The notes below the pieces were generated by a model that was not told the DNA's origin, searched no databases, and worked only from the letters and a program-made list of their open reading frames with translations. From JAWCQZ01 sp038869515 [NCBI: Halobacteria archaeon] (GTDB taxonomy: Archaea > Halobacteriota > Syntropharchaeia > JACQPP01), in the NCBI GenBank assembly GCA_038869515.1, contig JAWCQZ010000006.1:78122-122286 (forward strand): a stretch of DNA of 44,165 bases, given 5' to 3'. Positions 1 to 7,389 of the stretch are shown here, piece after piece. Made by a program: the position numbers and the translations under genes. Every line of letters begins with the position of its first letter. The stretch's first letter is position 1.

Positions 1-14
1 CCCCCCGTCCTTGG

Positions 15-89
15 GCGCGCGTAGCACAGTCTGGTCAGTGCACCGGTCTTATAAGCCGGCCGTCGCTGGTTCGAATCCAGCCGCGCGCA
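15..89 (+). tRNA. tRNA-Ile with anticodon UAU
   Basis: A complete cloverleaf can be folded by hand. The acceptor stem is 15-21 with 82-88 (seven pairs) and the discriminator base is A89. The D stem is 24-27 with 38-41, with GG at 33-34 in the loop. The anticodon stem is 43-47 with 55-59, with one G-U pair. The seven-base anticodon loop is CTTATAA, so the anticodon is TAT (50-52). The T stem is 65-69 with 77-81 and the loop reads TTCGAAT. There is no intron and CCA is not encoded. UAU reads the isoleucine codon AUA, and A73 fits tRNA-Ile. Most archaea instead use a CAU tRNA modified to agmatidine by TiaS. Confidence 0.93.
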
Positions 90-201
90 ACTGTCGCCGG
101 GGAGTCGCGGCCGGCGACTCCCCGGGGCTCCGCCCCGCCCCTCCGCCCACAGGCGCGCCCCCGCCCCCCAACCTTTTTCTGATTGAGCCCCAAGTCCCCG
201 G

Positions 202-1806
202 ATGTCCCTCCAGGCGGTCCTGACCAGAGGCGAGCGCCGCGTCGCGGTCTCGGTCAACCCGGCGACCATGAAGAAGCTCGACGAGGTCGAACTGATGACC
301 CCCCGGGAGATCGATGCCGCGGTCCAGCGCGCCGCCCAGGCCTTCCCCGCATGGAGCTCCCGGAGCGTGGAGGAGCGCGCCTCCCTCCTCCGCAAGGTCC
401 AGGCCGCCCTGGTGGACCGGACCGACGAGGTCGCCGAGACCATCTCCACCGAGATGGGGAAGCCGAAGTTCGAGGCGGTGGTCCACGACGTGATGACCGT
501 CGTCAACCTGCTCGACTACTGCGCGAAGAGGGGCCCCAAGATTCTGCGCGAGGAGCCCATCCGGATGTCGCTCCTCTTCCGCGCCTTCAAGAAGTCCTCC
601 ATCGTCCGGAGGCCCTACGGCGTGGTGGCGGTCATCTCGCCGTGGAACTACCCCTTCGCCATCCCGATGAGCGGCATCCTCTTCGCGCTGCTCGCGGGGA
701 ACACGGTGGTCTTCAAGCCCGCCACCGAGGTGGTCCTGGTGGGGCGGAAAATCAAGGAGCTCTTCCAGGCCGCCGGGCTGCCGCCCGGGACCGTCGAACT
801 GGTGCTCGCCTCGGGCCGGGACGTCGGCGACACCCTCTTCAAGCCCCCGGTGCGGAAGGTCGTCTTCACCGGCTCCACGGCCGTGGGGCAGGAGGTCCTG
901 AAGCGCTGTTCGGCGAACATCATCCCCTCGGTCCTCGAACTGGGCGGGAAGGACCCCATGGTGGTCCTGGAGGACGCCGACGTGGAACTGGCGGCCAACG
1001 GCGCGGTCTGGGGCGCCTTCACCAACTGCGGCCAGGTGTGCGCCTCCATCGAGCGCGCCTACGTCCACGAGTCGCTCTACGACGACTTCGTGAAGCGGGT
1101 CGCGGAGAAGACGAAAGCGCTCAAACTCGGCCCCTGGACCGACCCCGCCGCCCAGGTGGGGCCGATGGTCTCCCCGGGCCAGTTGCAAATCGTCGAGGAG
1201 CAGGTGAACGACGCGGTGAAGCGGGGGGCGGAGGCGGTGGCCGGGGGGAAGAACCGGGAGGACCTGGGGGGATTCTACTACGAGCCGACGGTCCTCGTGA
1301 AGGTCAACCACCAGATGAAAGTGATGCGCGAGGAGACCTTCGGCCCGGTGCTGCCGATCATGAAGTTCAAAACCGAAGAGGAGGCGGTCGCCCTTGCGAA
1401 CGACACCGTCTACGGCCTCACCGCCTCGGTCTGGGGCCGCGACCTGAAGCGCGCCCGGAGGGTCGCGGAGCGCATCGAGGCGGGGACCGTCTGCGTGAAC
1501 GACCACGCCTACACCTACGGGGCGGTCGAGACCCCCTGGCAGGGGTTCAAGGAGTCGGGGCTCGGGGTCTCCCACTCCGCCTGGGGGCTCCGGGAGTTCA
1601 CCCTCCCCATCCACATCAACGAGCCCGGAGGGCTCATGGGAAAGGCGGCCGCCCGCATGGCCACCCGCCCCTGGTTCTACCCCTACACCCCGGAGCGGTT
1701 CGAGACCGCGCGGATGCTGACCAAGAAATTCTTCGACCCGAGGAGGTCGGGGGCGTCGAAACTGGCCCTCCTGCCCAAGGCCCTGAAGTTCGCCCGCGGC
1801 AAGTAG
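202..1806 (+). CDS. NAD(P)-dependent aldehyde dehydrogenase
   Basis: This 534-residue protein oxidises an aldehyde to its acid with NAD(P). It has the full aldehyde dehydrogenase core: SPWNYP with the oxyanion Asn at about 149, the cofactor loop FTGSTAVG at about 222-229, the general base Glu246 in LELGGKDP, and the catalytic Cys280 in NCGQVCAS. The C-terminus runs about 35 residues past the usual core and is rich in Lys and Arg. The start is the ATG at 202. An AT-rich stretch at 172-183 lies about 25 bases upstream and could be a weak TATA element. It stands alone, with purF 100 bases downstream, so its substrate cannot be read from context. The resemblance is to broad medium-chain or succinate-semialdehyde types. 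Confidence 0.93.
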   Translation: MSLQAVLTRGERRVAVSVNPATMKKLDEVELMTPREIDAAVQRAAQAFPAWSSRSVEERASLLRKVQAALVDRTDEVAETISTEMGKPKFEAVVHDVMTVVNLLDYCAKRGPKILREEPIRMSLLFRAFKKSSIVRRPYGVVAVISPWNYPFAIPMSGILFALLAGNTVVFKPATEVVLVGRKIKELFQAAGLPPGTVELVLASGRDVGDTLFKPPVRKVVFTGSTAVGQEVLKRCSANIIPSVLELGGKDPMVVLEDADVELAANGAVWGAFTNCGQVCASIERAYVHESLYDDFVKRVAEKTKALKLGPWTDPAAQVGPMVSPGQLQIVEEQVNDAVKRGAEAVAGGKNREDLGGFYYEPTVLVKVNHQMKVMREETFGPVLPIMKFKTEEEAVALANDTVYGLTASVWGRDLKRARRVAERIEAGTVCVNDHAYTYGAVETPWQGFKESGLGVSHSAWGLREFTLPIHINEPGGLMGKAAARMATRPWFYPYTPERFETARMLTKKFFDPRRSGASKLALLPKALKFARGK

Positions 1807-1906
1807 CCCGGGCGCGGAAACCGGGTCCCCGCGGCGCCCGGTGGGGGAGAACTCCCCGCTCCCCCCTCCTCACAGTGTTTTTCCTCCCGGGAGGCCCAGG
1901 GGGACG

Positions 1907-3328
1907 ATGTGCGGCATCGCCGGCATCGCACTTTCCAGCCCCCCGGAGCCCCACCGGGCCGCCCACGCCCTCTACTACGCCCTCTACGCCCTCCAGCACC
2001 GGGGGCAGGAGTCGGCCGGGATTGTGGTGGCCCACAACGGCGAGAGCCGGGTCCGGAAGGGGATGGGGATGGTCCCGACGGCTGTCTCCCCCGAGTCCCT
2101 CAAGGAACTGGACGGCGCGGTCGGCATCGGCCACGTCCGCTACTCCACCACCGGCTCCTCCCGTATCGAGAACTGCCAGCCCTTCGTCATCGCCTTCGCC
2201 CGGGGGACCCTCGCGGTCGCCCACAACGGCAACCTGGTGAACTACGCCGACCTCCGGACGGAACTGGAGAAGGGGGGAGCGGTTTTCACCTCCACCACCG
2301 ACACCGAGGTGATCGCCCACCTCCTGGCGCGGGAACTCGCCGCTCACGGCGACTTGGTGGAGGCGCTCCGGGAGGTCATGCGGCGCCTCCAGGGGGCCTA
2401 CTCCCTGGTCATCCTCTACAACGGCCAGCTGGTCGCCGTGCGCGACCCCCTCGGCATCCGCCCCCTCTGCCTCGGGGAGGTGGAGGGGGGGCACGTCATC
2501 GCCTCGGAGAGCGCGGCGGTGGACACCCTCGGCGGCCGGTTCCTCCGGGACGTGAAGCCCGGCGAAGTCCTCCACTTCCACGACGGCGCGATGGACTCCG
2601 TTCGCATCTACCGGGCGGGGAGCACCGCCCACTGCGTCTTCGAGTACATCTACCTCGCCCGGCCCGACTCCATCCTCGACGGGCGGCTGGTCTACGACGC
2701 CCGCCTGCGCATCGGGGAGCTGCTGGCCGAGGAGCACGGCGTCCGCGCCGACATCGTCTCCCCGGTCCCAGACTCGGGCATCACCCAGGCGCTCGGCTAC
2801 TCCCGGAAGTCGGGCCTCGCCTACCGGGAGACGCTGATCAAGAACCGCTACATCGGCCGCACATTCATCATGCCGGAGCCCTCCCTCCGGGACCTCTCGG
2901 TCCGGCTGAAGTTGAACGCGGTGGGCCCCAACCTCAAGGACCGCCGGGTGGTCCTGGTGGACGACTCCATCGTGCGGGGGACCACCTCGCGCCGCATCGT
3001 CGACACCCTCCGCTCCAAGGGGGCGAGGGAGGTCCACTTCCGGGTCGGCAGCCCGCCCCTGGTCGCGCCCTGCTACCTCGGGGTGGACATGAAGAGCCGG
3101 GAGGAGCTCATCGCAGCCAAGAAGGACGTCGAGGAGACCCGGAAGGCGCTGAACGCCGACACCCTCGGATACCTCAGCCTCCAGGCGCTCTCGGAGGCGG
3201 TCGGGCTCCGGTCGGACCAGTTGTGCACCGGGTGCCTGACGGGGGAGTACCCGGTCGAGGTGCCGGGGGAGAAGTGCATGCGGCGGCAGATGAAATTGAC
3301 GCAGTTTGACGACGGCAAGTCCGGTTAA
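1907..3328 (+). CDS. purF: Amidophosphoribosyltransferase (glutamine PRPP amidotransferase)
   Basis: PurF makes phosphoribosylamine from PRPP and glutamine, the first step of purine synthesis. The open frame extends upstream to 1841, but the ATG at 1907 is chosen because it gives MCGIAG, placing Cys2 as the N-terminal nucleophile after Met removal. There is no propeptide of the Bacillus kind. The protein has 473 residues. Residues 1 to about 230 are the class II glutaminase (QHRGQESAG, THNGN-like AHNGN). The PRPP loop VVLVDDSIVRGTT follows at about 350. Cysteines in CVFEY, APCYLG and LCTGCLTGEYP match the four iron-sulfur ligands of the oxygen-sensitive PurF class. No other purine genes are adjacent. 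Confidence 0.96.
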   Translation: MCGIAGIALSSPPEPHRAAHALYYALYALQHRGQESAGIVVAHNGESRVRKGMGMVPTAVSPESLKELDGAVGIGHVRYSTTGSSRIENCQPFVIAFARGTLAVAHNGNLVNYADLRTELEKGGAVFTSTTDTEVIAHLLARELAAHGDLVEALREVMRRLQGAYSLVILYNGQLVAVRDPLGIRPLCLGEVEGGHVIASESAAVDTLGGRFLRDVKPGEVLHFHDGAMDSVRIYRAGSTAHCVFEYIYLARPDSILDGRLVYDARLRIGELLAEEHGVRADIVSPVPDSGITQALGYSRKSGLAYRETLIKNRYIGRTFIMPEPSLRDLSVRLKLNAVGPNLKDRRVVLVDDSIVRGTTSRRIVDTLRSKGAREVHFRVGSPPLVAPCYLGVDMKSREELIAAKKDVEETRKALNADTLGYLSLQALSEAVGLRSDQLCTGCLTGEYPVEVPGEKCMRRQMKLTQFDDGKSG

Positions 3329-3352
3329 AAAGGGATGGCAATCAGGGACTTG

Positions 3353-3391
3353 TTGTGCAAGGAAATTATGGCGCGGAACCCTGCCCTCCGC
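3353..3391 (+). repeat. Repeat module A, copy 1
   Basis: Begins TTGTGCAAGG and ends with the left arm of a palindrome. It matches 44035-44073 at 38 of 39 positions, the only difference being G3370 versus A44052. About 20 bases of non-palindromic flank are conserved, so this is a copied sequence and not only a similar hairpin. Confidence 0.85.
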
Positions 3392-3425
3392 TCGCGCTTC
3401 GCGCTCGCTCCGGGCGGGTTCCGCG
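3372..3425 (+). repeat. Bulged palindrome, copy 1
   Basis: Outer arms CGCGGAACCC (3372-3381) and GGGTTCCGCG (3416-3425) pair fully. A single unpaired T (3382) precedes the inner arms GCCC (3383-3386) and GGGC (3412-3415). The 25-base loop contains CGCGCTTCGCG. Four other elements in the window share the same plan: outer arm, bulged T, GCCC, a loop starting TC and ending in C, GGGC, outer arm. Confidence 0.85.
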
Positions 3426-3480
3426 AGTGGAGGCCCCCGGGACCCCGTGTGCGGGAGGAGGCCCGGGGGTGGACCTGCCG

Positions 3481-3511
3481 TTTTCCGCGCGGGCTCCGCC
3501 CGCGCGGAAAA
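3481..3511 (+). repeat. Perfect hairpin, 14-bp arms
   Basis: TTTTCCGCGCGGGC (3481-3494) pairs fully with 3498-3511 across a three-base TCC loop. It lies between the convergent genes purF and trmJ. It could act as a transcript end or processing signal for either strand; this is inferred from position only. Confidence 0.8.
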
Positions 3512-3526
3512 GGGCCTATGTTCCTC

Positions 3527-3561
3527 GACTCTCTACGCCTCGGGAGTATGGATTCTCTCCT
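3527..3561 (+). repeat. Repeat module B, copy 1
   Basis: The 35-base block GACTCTCTACG...TCTCTCCT is present in inverted orientation at 43990-44024 with two mismatches. Read as codons it would give DSLRLG followed by S or N and MDSLL, but no surrounding gene is credible, so coding is not claimed. Confidence 0.85.
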
Positions 3562-3634
3562 GCGGGCTCTCTGAACACGGCAAAGGCCGGATGAACGACC
3601 CGCGCAATTCAAGAACGGCAGCAAGTGGCGGTGA

Positions 3635-4342
3635 TTACTTTCCCCGCCCGATCCGCAGCGCGTTCCCGATTTTCCGCAGCGCCCCCCGCAGGACCCGCAC
3701 CTCCGCCGGGGTCGGGTGGGCACGGCCGAGCATCTTCCGGGTGGACGCCACCGTCCGCTTTCGGCGGAAGGAGGGGAAGCGCGCGTCGCGGAGGGTCTCG
3801 TCGAGGTGGCGGAGGAGCCCCTCGACCTGCGCATGGGTCGCCCGGGGAACCGGGGCTGGAACCGGGCCCGCCAGTTCGTAGAGGAGGATGGCGGCGGCGT
3901 GGCTCACGTTCATGCTCGGGTAGCCAGGGTCTGTCGGAACCCGGACCACCACGTCGCACCGCTCCAACTCCTCCACCCGGAGACCGCGGTCCTCGGGCCC
4001 GAGGAGCAGGACCACGCGGCCCCCGGCGCCCCCGGTGAGCCGCCGCATCTCCCGGGGCTCCAGCAGGGGCCCGCGGGCGGGGGTCCCGGGCAGGTCGCGG
4101 GCGGTGGTCCCGACCACGAGGCGCGCCCCCTCGAGGGCCGCGCCGAGACTCCGGACCTTGCGGGCCCTCCCCAGGAGGTCGCCCGCGTGGACCGCCATCG
4201 CCTTGGCCTGCGGCCCGAGCCGGCAGGGCCTCACCAGCCAGAGGTCGGAGAGGCCGAAGTTTTTCATAACGCGGGCGACGGAGCCGACATTCCCCTCGTA
4301 CCGGGGTTCCACCAATACGACCCGGACCGGGCTACGGGCCAC
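3635..4342 (-). CDS. trmJ: tRNA (cytidine/uridine-2'-O-)-methyltransferase TrmJ
   Basis: A 235-residue SPOUT-family methyltransferase that places 2'-O-methyl groups at position 32 of tRNA. The first 160 residues carry the trefoil-knot core: VLVEPRYEGNVGSVARVMKN near the N-terminus, LLLGPEDRGL in the middle and the SAM-binding loop around YPSMNVSHAAAILLYE. The last 75 residues form the helical tail common to TrmJ. The start is a GTG at 4342, inside the end of the upstream leuA-like gene (an 11-base overlap), so the two are probably cotranscribed and translationally coupled. It converges on purF across a repeat-rich gap. Confidence 0.92.
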   Translation of the reverse strand: MARSPVRVVLVEPRYEGNVGSVARVMKNFGLSDLWLVRPCRLGPQAKAMAVHAGDLLGRARKVRSLGAALEGARLVVGTTARDLPGTPARGPLLEPREMRRLTGGAGGRVVLLLGPEDRGLRVEELERCDVVVRVPTDPGYPSMNVSHAAAILLYELAGPVPAPVPRATHAQVEGLLRHLDETLRDARFPSFRRKRTVASTRKMLGRAHPTPAEVRVLRGALRKIGNALRIGRGK

Positions 4343-5873
4343 GCTTTTTCGCCGGCGACCCGTTCCCGGCGCGCCGCGACAGAAGCCGGTTGATGGCGCT
4401 CACGAGCGCCTCGACCGAGGCCATGACGATGTCGTCGGCGACCCCGCGCGCCATGACGCTGTGGCCCCGCTTGTCGGCGACGCCGACCGTGACGTCGGCG
4501 AGGGCGTCGGAGCCCCCCGTGATGGCGTCGATGCGGAAGTCGGTGATGGCGATGTCGAGGTTCCCGGCCGCCTTCTTGATGGCGGCGAAGGCCGCGTCCA
4601 CGGGACCCACGCCGCCGGCGGTCGCCGCGACCATCCTCCCCTGCAGTTTCGCCCGGACGGCGGCGCGGGGGGTGACGCGGTTCCCGGTGGTCACGGAGAC
4701 CTCCTCCAGGACCAGGGCGCGCTTCTCGGGGGGGACCTTGCCCAGGACGGTCTCGGCGATGGTGTGGAGGTCGGCGTCGGTGACGTCCCGTCCCCGGTCG
4801 CCGAGCTCCTTCACCTTGGCGAGTATCTCCCGCTGCTGGGAGGGGCTCATGTCGAACCCCATGTCCTGGACCTTCTTGGCGACCCCGTGCTTCCCCGACA
4901 GCTTCCCGAGGGCGATGGTGCGGTGGTGGCCCACCATCTCGGGGGTCATGATGCCGGGCTCGAAGGTGCGCGGGTCGCCGAGGACCCCGTGCTGGTGGAT
5001 GCCCGACTTGTGGGAGAAGGCGTTCGCCCCGACGACCGGGGTGTTGGGGAGGACGCGGAAGCTGGTGAAGCGCTCCAGAAGTTTTGAGGTTTCGACCAGG
5101 TGCTGGGTCCGGACCCGGGTCTTGTGGCGGTAGATGGTGTGGAGGGCCATGACCACCTGGGCCAGGTCGGCGTTGCCGCCCCGCTCGCCGATGCCGTTCA
5201 CGGTGACCTGGACCTGGGAGGCCCCGGCCCGGACGGCGGCCAGGGTGTTCGCCCCGGCGAGGCCGTAGTCGTTGTGGCAGTGGACGTCCACCGGAATCTT
5301 CACCGCGCGGGAGACCCTCCGGGCGAGGGCCTCCATCGTCTCCGGGACCGCCACCCCTACGGTGTCGGGGATGTTCACGACGTCGGCCCCCGCCCTCTCG
5401 ACCGCGCGGAAAATCTTCACGACGTAGTCGGCCGGCGTCCGGGTGGCGTCCATCGCGGAGAAGAGGCAGAGGGCGCCGTGGTCCTTCACATACTCCACGC
5501 ACTCCGAGGCCTTCTCCAGGATGGCCTCCCGGGTGAGCTTGACCGTGTGCTTCACCTGGATGTCGCTGGTCGGGGTGAAGACGTGGACCATGTCCACCCC
5601 GCAGTCGAGAGCGGCGTCGATGTCGCCGGTGTCGATGCGCGCCAGGCCGGCGATTTTGGCGCCGCCCCGGACGCGCCCCTCGCGGCAGACAGCCCCGACC
5701 GCCTCCTTCTCCCCCTTGCTGGAGATGGGGGTCCCGGCCTCGACGAAGTCCACCCCCAGCTTCGAGAGTTGCCGGGCGACGGCGACCTTCTGCTCGACGG
5801 AGAAGGTGACGCCCGGGGCCTGCTCCCCGTCCCGGAGGGTCGTGTCGAAGACCGCGATTTTCCGCGCTGCCAT
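4332..5873 (-). CDS. 2-isopropylmalate synthase or (R)-citramalate synthase
   Basis: This 513-residue enzyme condenses acetyl-CoA with a 2-keto acid: 2-ketoisovalerate for leucine, or pyruvate for citramalate and isoleucine. The DRE-TIM barrel starts with FDTTLRDGEQAPGVTF; the metal ligands include HCHND at about 200 and the GIGERGGNADL loop follows. After a linker containing HKSGIHQHGV, residues 385-500 form the LeuA-type regulatory dimer domain, so the enzyme is probably feedback-inhibited. Homocitrate synthase AksA would lack this domain. LeuA and CimA of archaea cannot be told apart here by eye. The ATG is 23-25 bases from a TTTTTTAAC box on the minus strand. It overlaps trmJ by 11 bases. 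Confidence 0.92.
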   Translation of the reverse strand: MAARKIAVFDTTLRDGEQAPGVTFSVEQKVAVARQLSKLGVDFVEAGTPISSKGEKEAVGAVCREGRVRGGAKIAGLARIDTGDIDAALDCGVDMVHVFTPTSDIQVKHTVKLTREAILEKASECVEYVKDHGALCLFSAMDATRTPADYVVKIFRAVERAGADVVNIPDTVGVAVPETMEALARRVSRAVKIPVDVHCHNDYGLAGANTLAAVRAGASQVQVTVNGIGERGGNADLAQVVMALHTIYRHKTRVRTQHLVETSKLLERFTSFRVLPNTPVVGANAFSHKSGIHQHGVLGDPRTFEPGIMTPEMVGHHRTIALGKLSGKHGVAKKVQDMGFDMSPSQQREILAKVKELGDRGRDVTDADLHTIAETVLGKVPPEKRALVLEEVSVTTGNRVTPRAAVRAKLQGRMVAATAGGVGPVDAAFAAIKKAAGNLDIAITDFRIDAITGGSDALADVTVGVADKRGHSVMARGVADDIVMASVEALVSAINRLLSRRAGNGSPAKKRGP

Positions 5874-5891
5874 GGATACCCTCGGTCAGAC

Positions 5892-5902
5892 GTTAAAAAA
5901 CG
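5892..5902 (-). promoter_or_regulatory. TATA box for the leuA/cimA-trmJ operon
   Basis: The minus strand reads CGTTTTTTAAC, centred about 24 bases from the ATG at 5873. This spacing predicts a leaderless transcript. The sequence lies within a small ACGTT-AACGT inverted repeat. Confidence 0.55.
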
Positions 5903-5907
5903 TTGTG

Positions 5908-5947
5908 GCAAAATCGCTGCCCTCGCTTCGCTCGGGCGCGATTTTGC
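5908..5947 (+). repeat. Bulged palindrome, copy 2
   Basis: Outer arms GCAAAATCGC (5908-5917) and GCGATTTTGC (5938-5947) pair over ten positions. T5918 is bulged. Inner arms GCCC (5919-5922) and GGGC (5934-5937) enclose the 11-base loop TCGCTTCGCTC, which is identical to the loop of the copy at 44105-44146. The outer arm sequence differs from copy 1 but complementarity is kept. Confidence 0.85.
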
Positions 5948-5978
5948 AAGGTTGCCATTCATGGCGACCGCGCCCGCC

Positions 5979-6015
5979 GTCACAAGAATTTTCGCTGCGC
6001 GAAAATTCTTGTGAC
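5979..6015 (+). repeat. Perfect hairpin, 17-bp arms
   Basis: GTCACAAGAATTTTCGC (5979-5995) pairs without mismatch with 5999-6015 across a TGC loop. It lies 35 bases past the stop of the Mut7-C gene and 30 bases from palindrome copy 2. It lacks the bulged-T plan of the palindrome family. It may terminate or stabilise the Mut7-C transcript. Confidence 0.8.
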
Positions 6016-6050
6016 CTGCCCAGGCCGATCCTCGGCAGGGTCCGGGCCCT

Positions 6051-6527
6051 TCAGCGCCGATTTCCTGCCGCAATCTCTCTGGCCCCGTCGAGGACCCGCC
6101 GGATGCTCCTCCAGTGGCCCCCCTCCCAGTAGACCTGCCGACAGTCGGGACAGGCCCAGAAGGGCCCCGCCCCCCCTCGGGGAACGTACTCCTTCCCCGC
6201 GAGATCCCCCGGGGTCGCAACCCTCAGGGGAGCGCCATTGCAGAGGCTGCACCTCTCGAACTTCGGTTCGAGGGACAGCCCGAGGTTCCGGTGGAGGTCG
6301 GCGAGCCACTCCTCCACGTCCCCCGGTCCGAGGAGGCGGGCCTCCACCCCCCGGCTCCGGGCGCGCTCCGCCAGCTCCCGGTCGCGGGTGAGGAGGACCC
6401 GCCCTTCGGCGCGGGCCCTCTCCAGAAGCTCACCGTCGTCCGCATCGCGCCCGTAGGCGGTGTCCGCGTCGAGCATCCGGAGCCACGAGGCGAGACTCCC
6501 GAGCATCCGGTCCAGGAGAAATTTCAT
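6051..6527 (-). CDS. Mut7-C domain protein (PIN-like putative RNase with zinc ribbon)
   Basis: A 158-residue protein of the Mut7-C family, a PIN-like fold proposed to cut RNA. The N-terminal part has KFLLDRMLGSLASWLRMLD, then GRDADDGELLERA and the acidic LLTRDREL, which carry the conserved acidic residues. The C-terminal part has two cysteine pairs, CSLC at about 93-96 and CPDC at about 128-131, forming a zinc ribbon. The open frame reaches upstream to 6641, but the ATG at 6527 gives the family's normal N-terminus. Downstream lie two strong hairpins. Biochemical function is not established for most members. Confidence 0.88.
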   Translation of the reverse strand: MKFLLDRMLGSLASWLRMLDADTAYGRDADDGELLERARAEGRVLLTRDRELAERARSRGVEARLLGPGDVEEWLADLHRNLGLSLEPKFERCSLCNGAPLRVATPGDLAGKEYVPRGGAGPFWACPDCRQVYWEGGHWRSIRRVLDGAREIAAGNRR

Positions 6528-6596
6528 GGAGGAATCCGGGCTCCGGCCCCCATCCTCCCGAATCGGCCCGCGATTCTTCCGGATTTCATCTACCGA

Positions 6597-6606
6597 CGGA
6601 TTTTTA
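6597..6606 (+). promoter_or_regulatory. TATA-like box upstream of the roadblock-like gene
   Basis: GGATTTTTAC is centred about 27 bases before the GTG at 6629, the usual spacing for a leaderless archaeal transcript. Confidence 0.45.
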
Positions 6607-6628
6607 CCGCCGTCCCGAAAGAAGAGTT

Positions 6629-6979
6629 GTGGCGGGGTCACTGGCGGAACGAATCCTCTCCATCGACCCGAGAGTCCGCTCGGTCCTCATCACCGACCGG
6701 GCCGGCCGGTTCCTCGAGTTCAAGACCCGCTCCCCCAGGACCCGCGTCCTCATGTCGGACGGGGACATCCGGGCCCTCGGAGGGGTCTCCTCCGCCCTCC
6801 TCACCGACGCCGCCGAACTCCTCGCGAAATACTTCGGCCCCGCCTCCTGCGTCACCACCCGGATGGAGAAGGCCGACGTCCACACCATCAAACTGGGGGA
6901 GAGCATCGCGGTCGTCACGACCCGACCCAACGACCTCCCGGCCGACGTCGCCCAGAAAATCAAGGCGCTGAAGCCGTGA
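6629..6979 (+). CDS. Small roadblock/DUF6659-like protein
   Basis: A 116-residue protein beginning at a GTG. The pattern (RILSIDPRVRSVLITDRAGRF, a central charged helix region, then MEKADVHTIKLGESIAVVTTRP) resembles the DUF6659 proteins of Thaumarchaeota, which look like roadblock/LC7 folds: strand, helix, two strands, helix. This resemblance is from memory of the family pattern and is not proven. No catalytic motif is visible. Roadblock proteins usually bind GTPases or act as scaffolds, but no GTPase is adjacent. It is followed after 48 bases by a gene with its own TATA box, so it is probably transcribed alone. Confidence 0.72.
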   Translation: MAGSLAERILSIDPRVRSVLITDRAGRFLEFKTRSPRTRVLMSDGDIRALGGVSSALLTDAAELLAKYFGPASCVTTRMEKADVHTIKLGESIAVVTTRPNDLPADVAQKIKALKP

Positions 6980-6996
6980 CCGCCGGTCTCCGGTAA

Positions 6997-7005
6997 GGTA
7001 TATAC
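6997..7005 (+). promoter_or_regulatory. TATA box for the tRNA-binding OB-fold gene
   Basis: GGTATATAC, with TATATA at 6999-7004, is centred 26 bases before the ATG at 7028. This is a textbook archaeal TATA and predicts a leaderless mRNA. Confidence 0.7.
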
Positions 7006-7027
7006 CCCGCCGCGCCCTCGCCCCCCC

Positions 7028-7357
7028 ATGGCTGAGCCGGTATCCATCGACGAGTTCCAGAGGCTCGACCTGCGGGTGGGCAGGGTGGTGAGGGCCGAGC
7101 CCCTGGAGGGCTCCAAAAAACTGGTCAAGGTCACCGTCTCCCTCGGGGAGGGGGAGCGGACCCTGGTGGCGGGAATCCGGGAGCACTACCCCCCCGAGGG
7201 GCTCCCGGGCAAGAGCGTCATCGTGGTGGCCAACCTCAAGCCCGCGCGGATTTTCGGCGTCGAGTCCCGGGGGATGCTCCTCGCCGCGGAGGGGGGCGGA
7301 AAACTGGCCCTCCTCGCCCCGGACCGGGAGATGGAGCCCGGTTCCCGCATCCGGTAG
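7028..7357 (+). CDS. tRNA-binding (EMAP II/MetRS-beta-like) OB-fold protein
   Basis: A free-standing 109-residue tRNA-binding domain. It shows the family hallmarks: FQRLDLRVGRVV at the start, GSKKLVKVTVSLGE, the VAGIREHYPPEGLPGKSVIVVANLKPA stretch split over residues 48-75, and SRGMLLAA. In archaea such domains occur as separate beta subunits of methionyl-tRNA synthetase, or as CsaA-like chaperone proteins; the sequence does not decide between these. It ends 32 bases before the aRF1 start and may be cotranscribed with it, which would link two translation genes. Confidence 0.88.
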   Translation: MAEPVSIDEFQRLDLRVGRVVRAEPLEGSKKLVKVTVSLGEGERTLVAGIREHYPPEGLPGKSVIVVANLKPARIFGVESRGMLLAAEGGGKLALLAPDREMEPGSRIR

Positions 7358-7389
7358 CCCGGTTCGGACCCTTGAGTCATGAGGAAGCC

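Larger units (their letters stand above)
3329..3634. other. Repeat-rich intergenic region between convergent purF and trmJ
   Basis: About 300 bases without a convincing gene. It holds, in order, a 39-base repeat shared with the end of the window (3353-3391), which runs into a bulged palindrome (3372-3425), a perfect 14-bp-arm hairpin (3481-3511), and a 35-base repeat found inverted near the window end (3527-3561). The gap separates two convergent genes, so the hairpins may also end transcription. Confidence 0.7.

Noticed and set aside
49-1614. Long open frame antisense to the aldehyde dehydrogenase
   Set aside because: Pro, Gly, Arg and His-rich product with no family pattern; a frame shadow typical of high-GC DNA.
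3335-3594. Small open frames in the gap after purF
   Set aside because: They consist of repeat and palindrome sequence, with no homologous pattern beyond the module B peptide.
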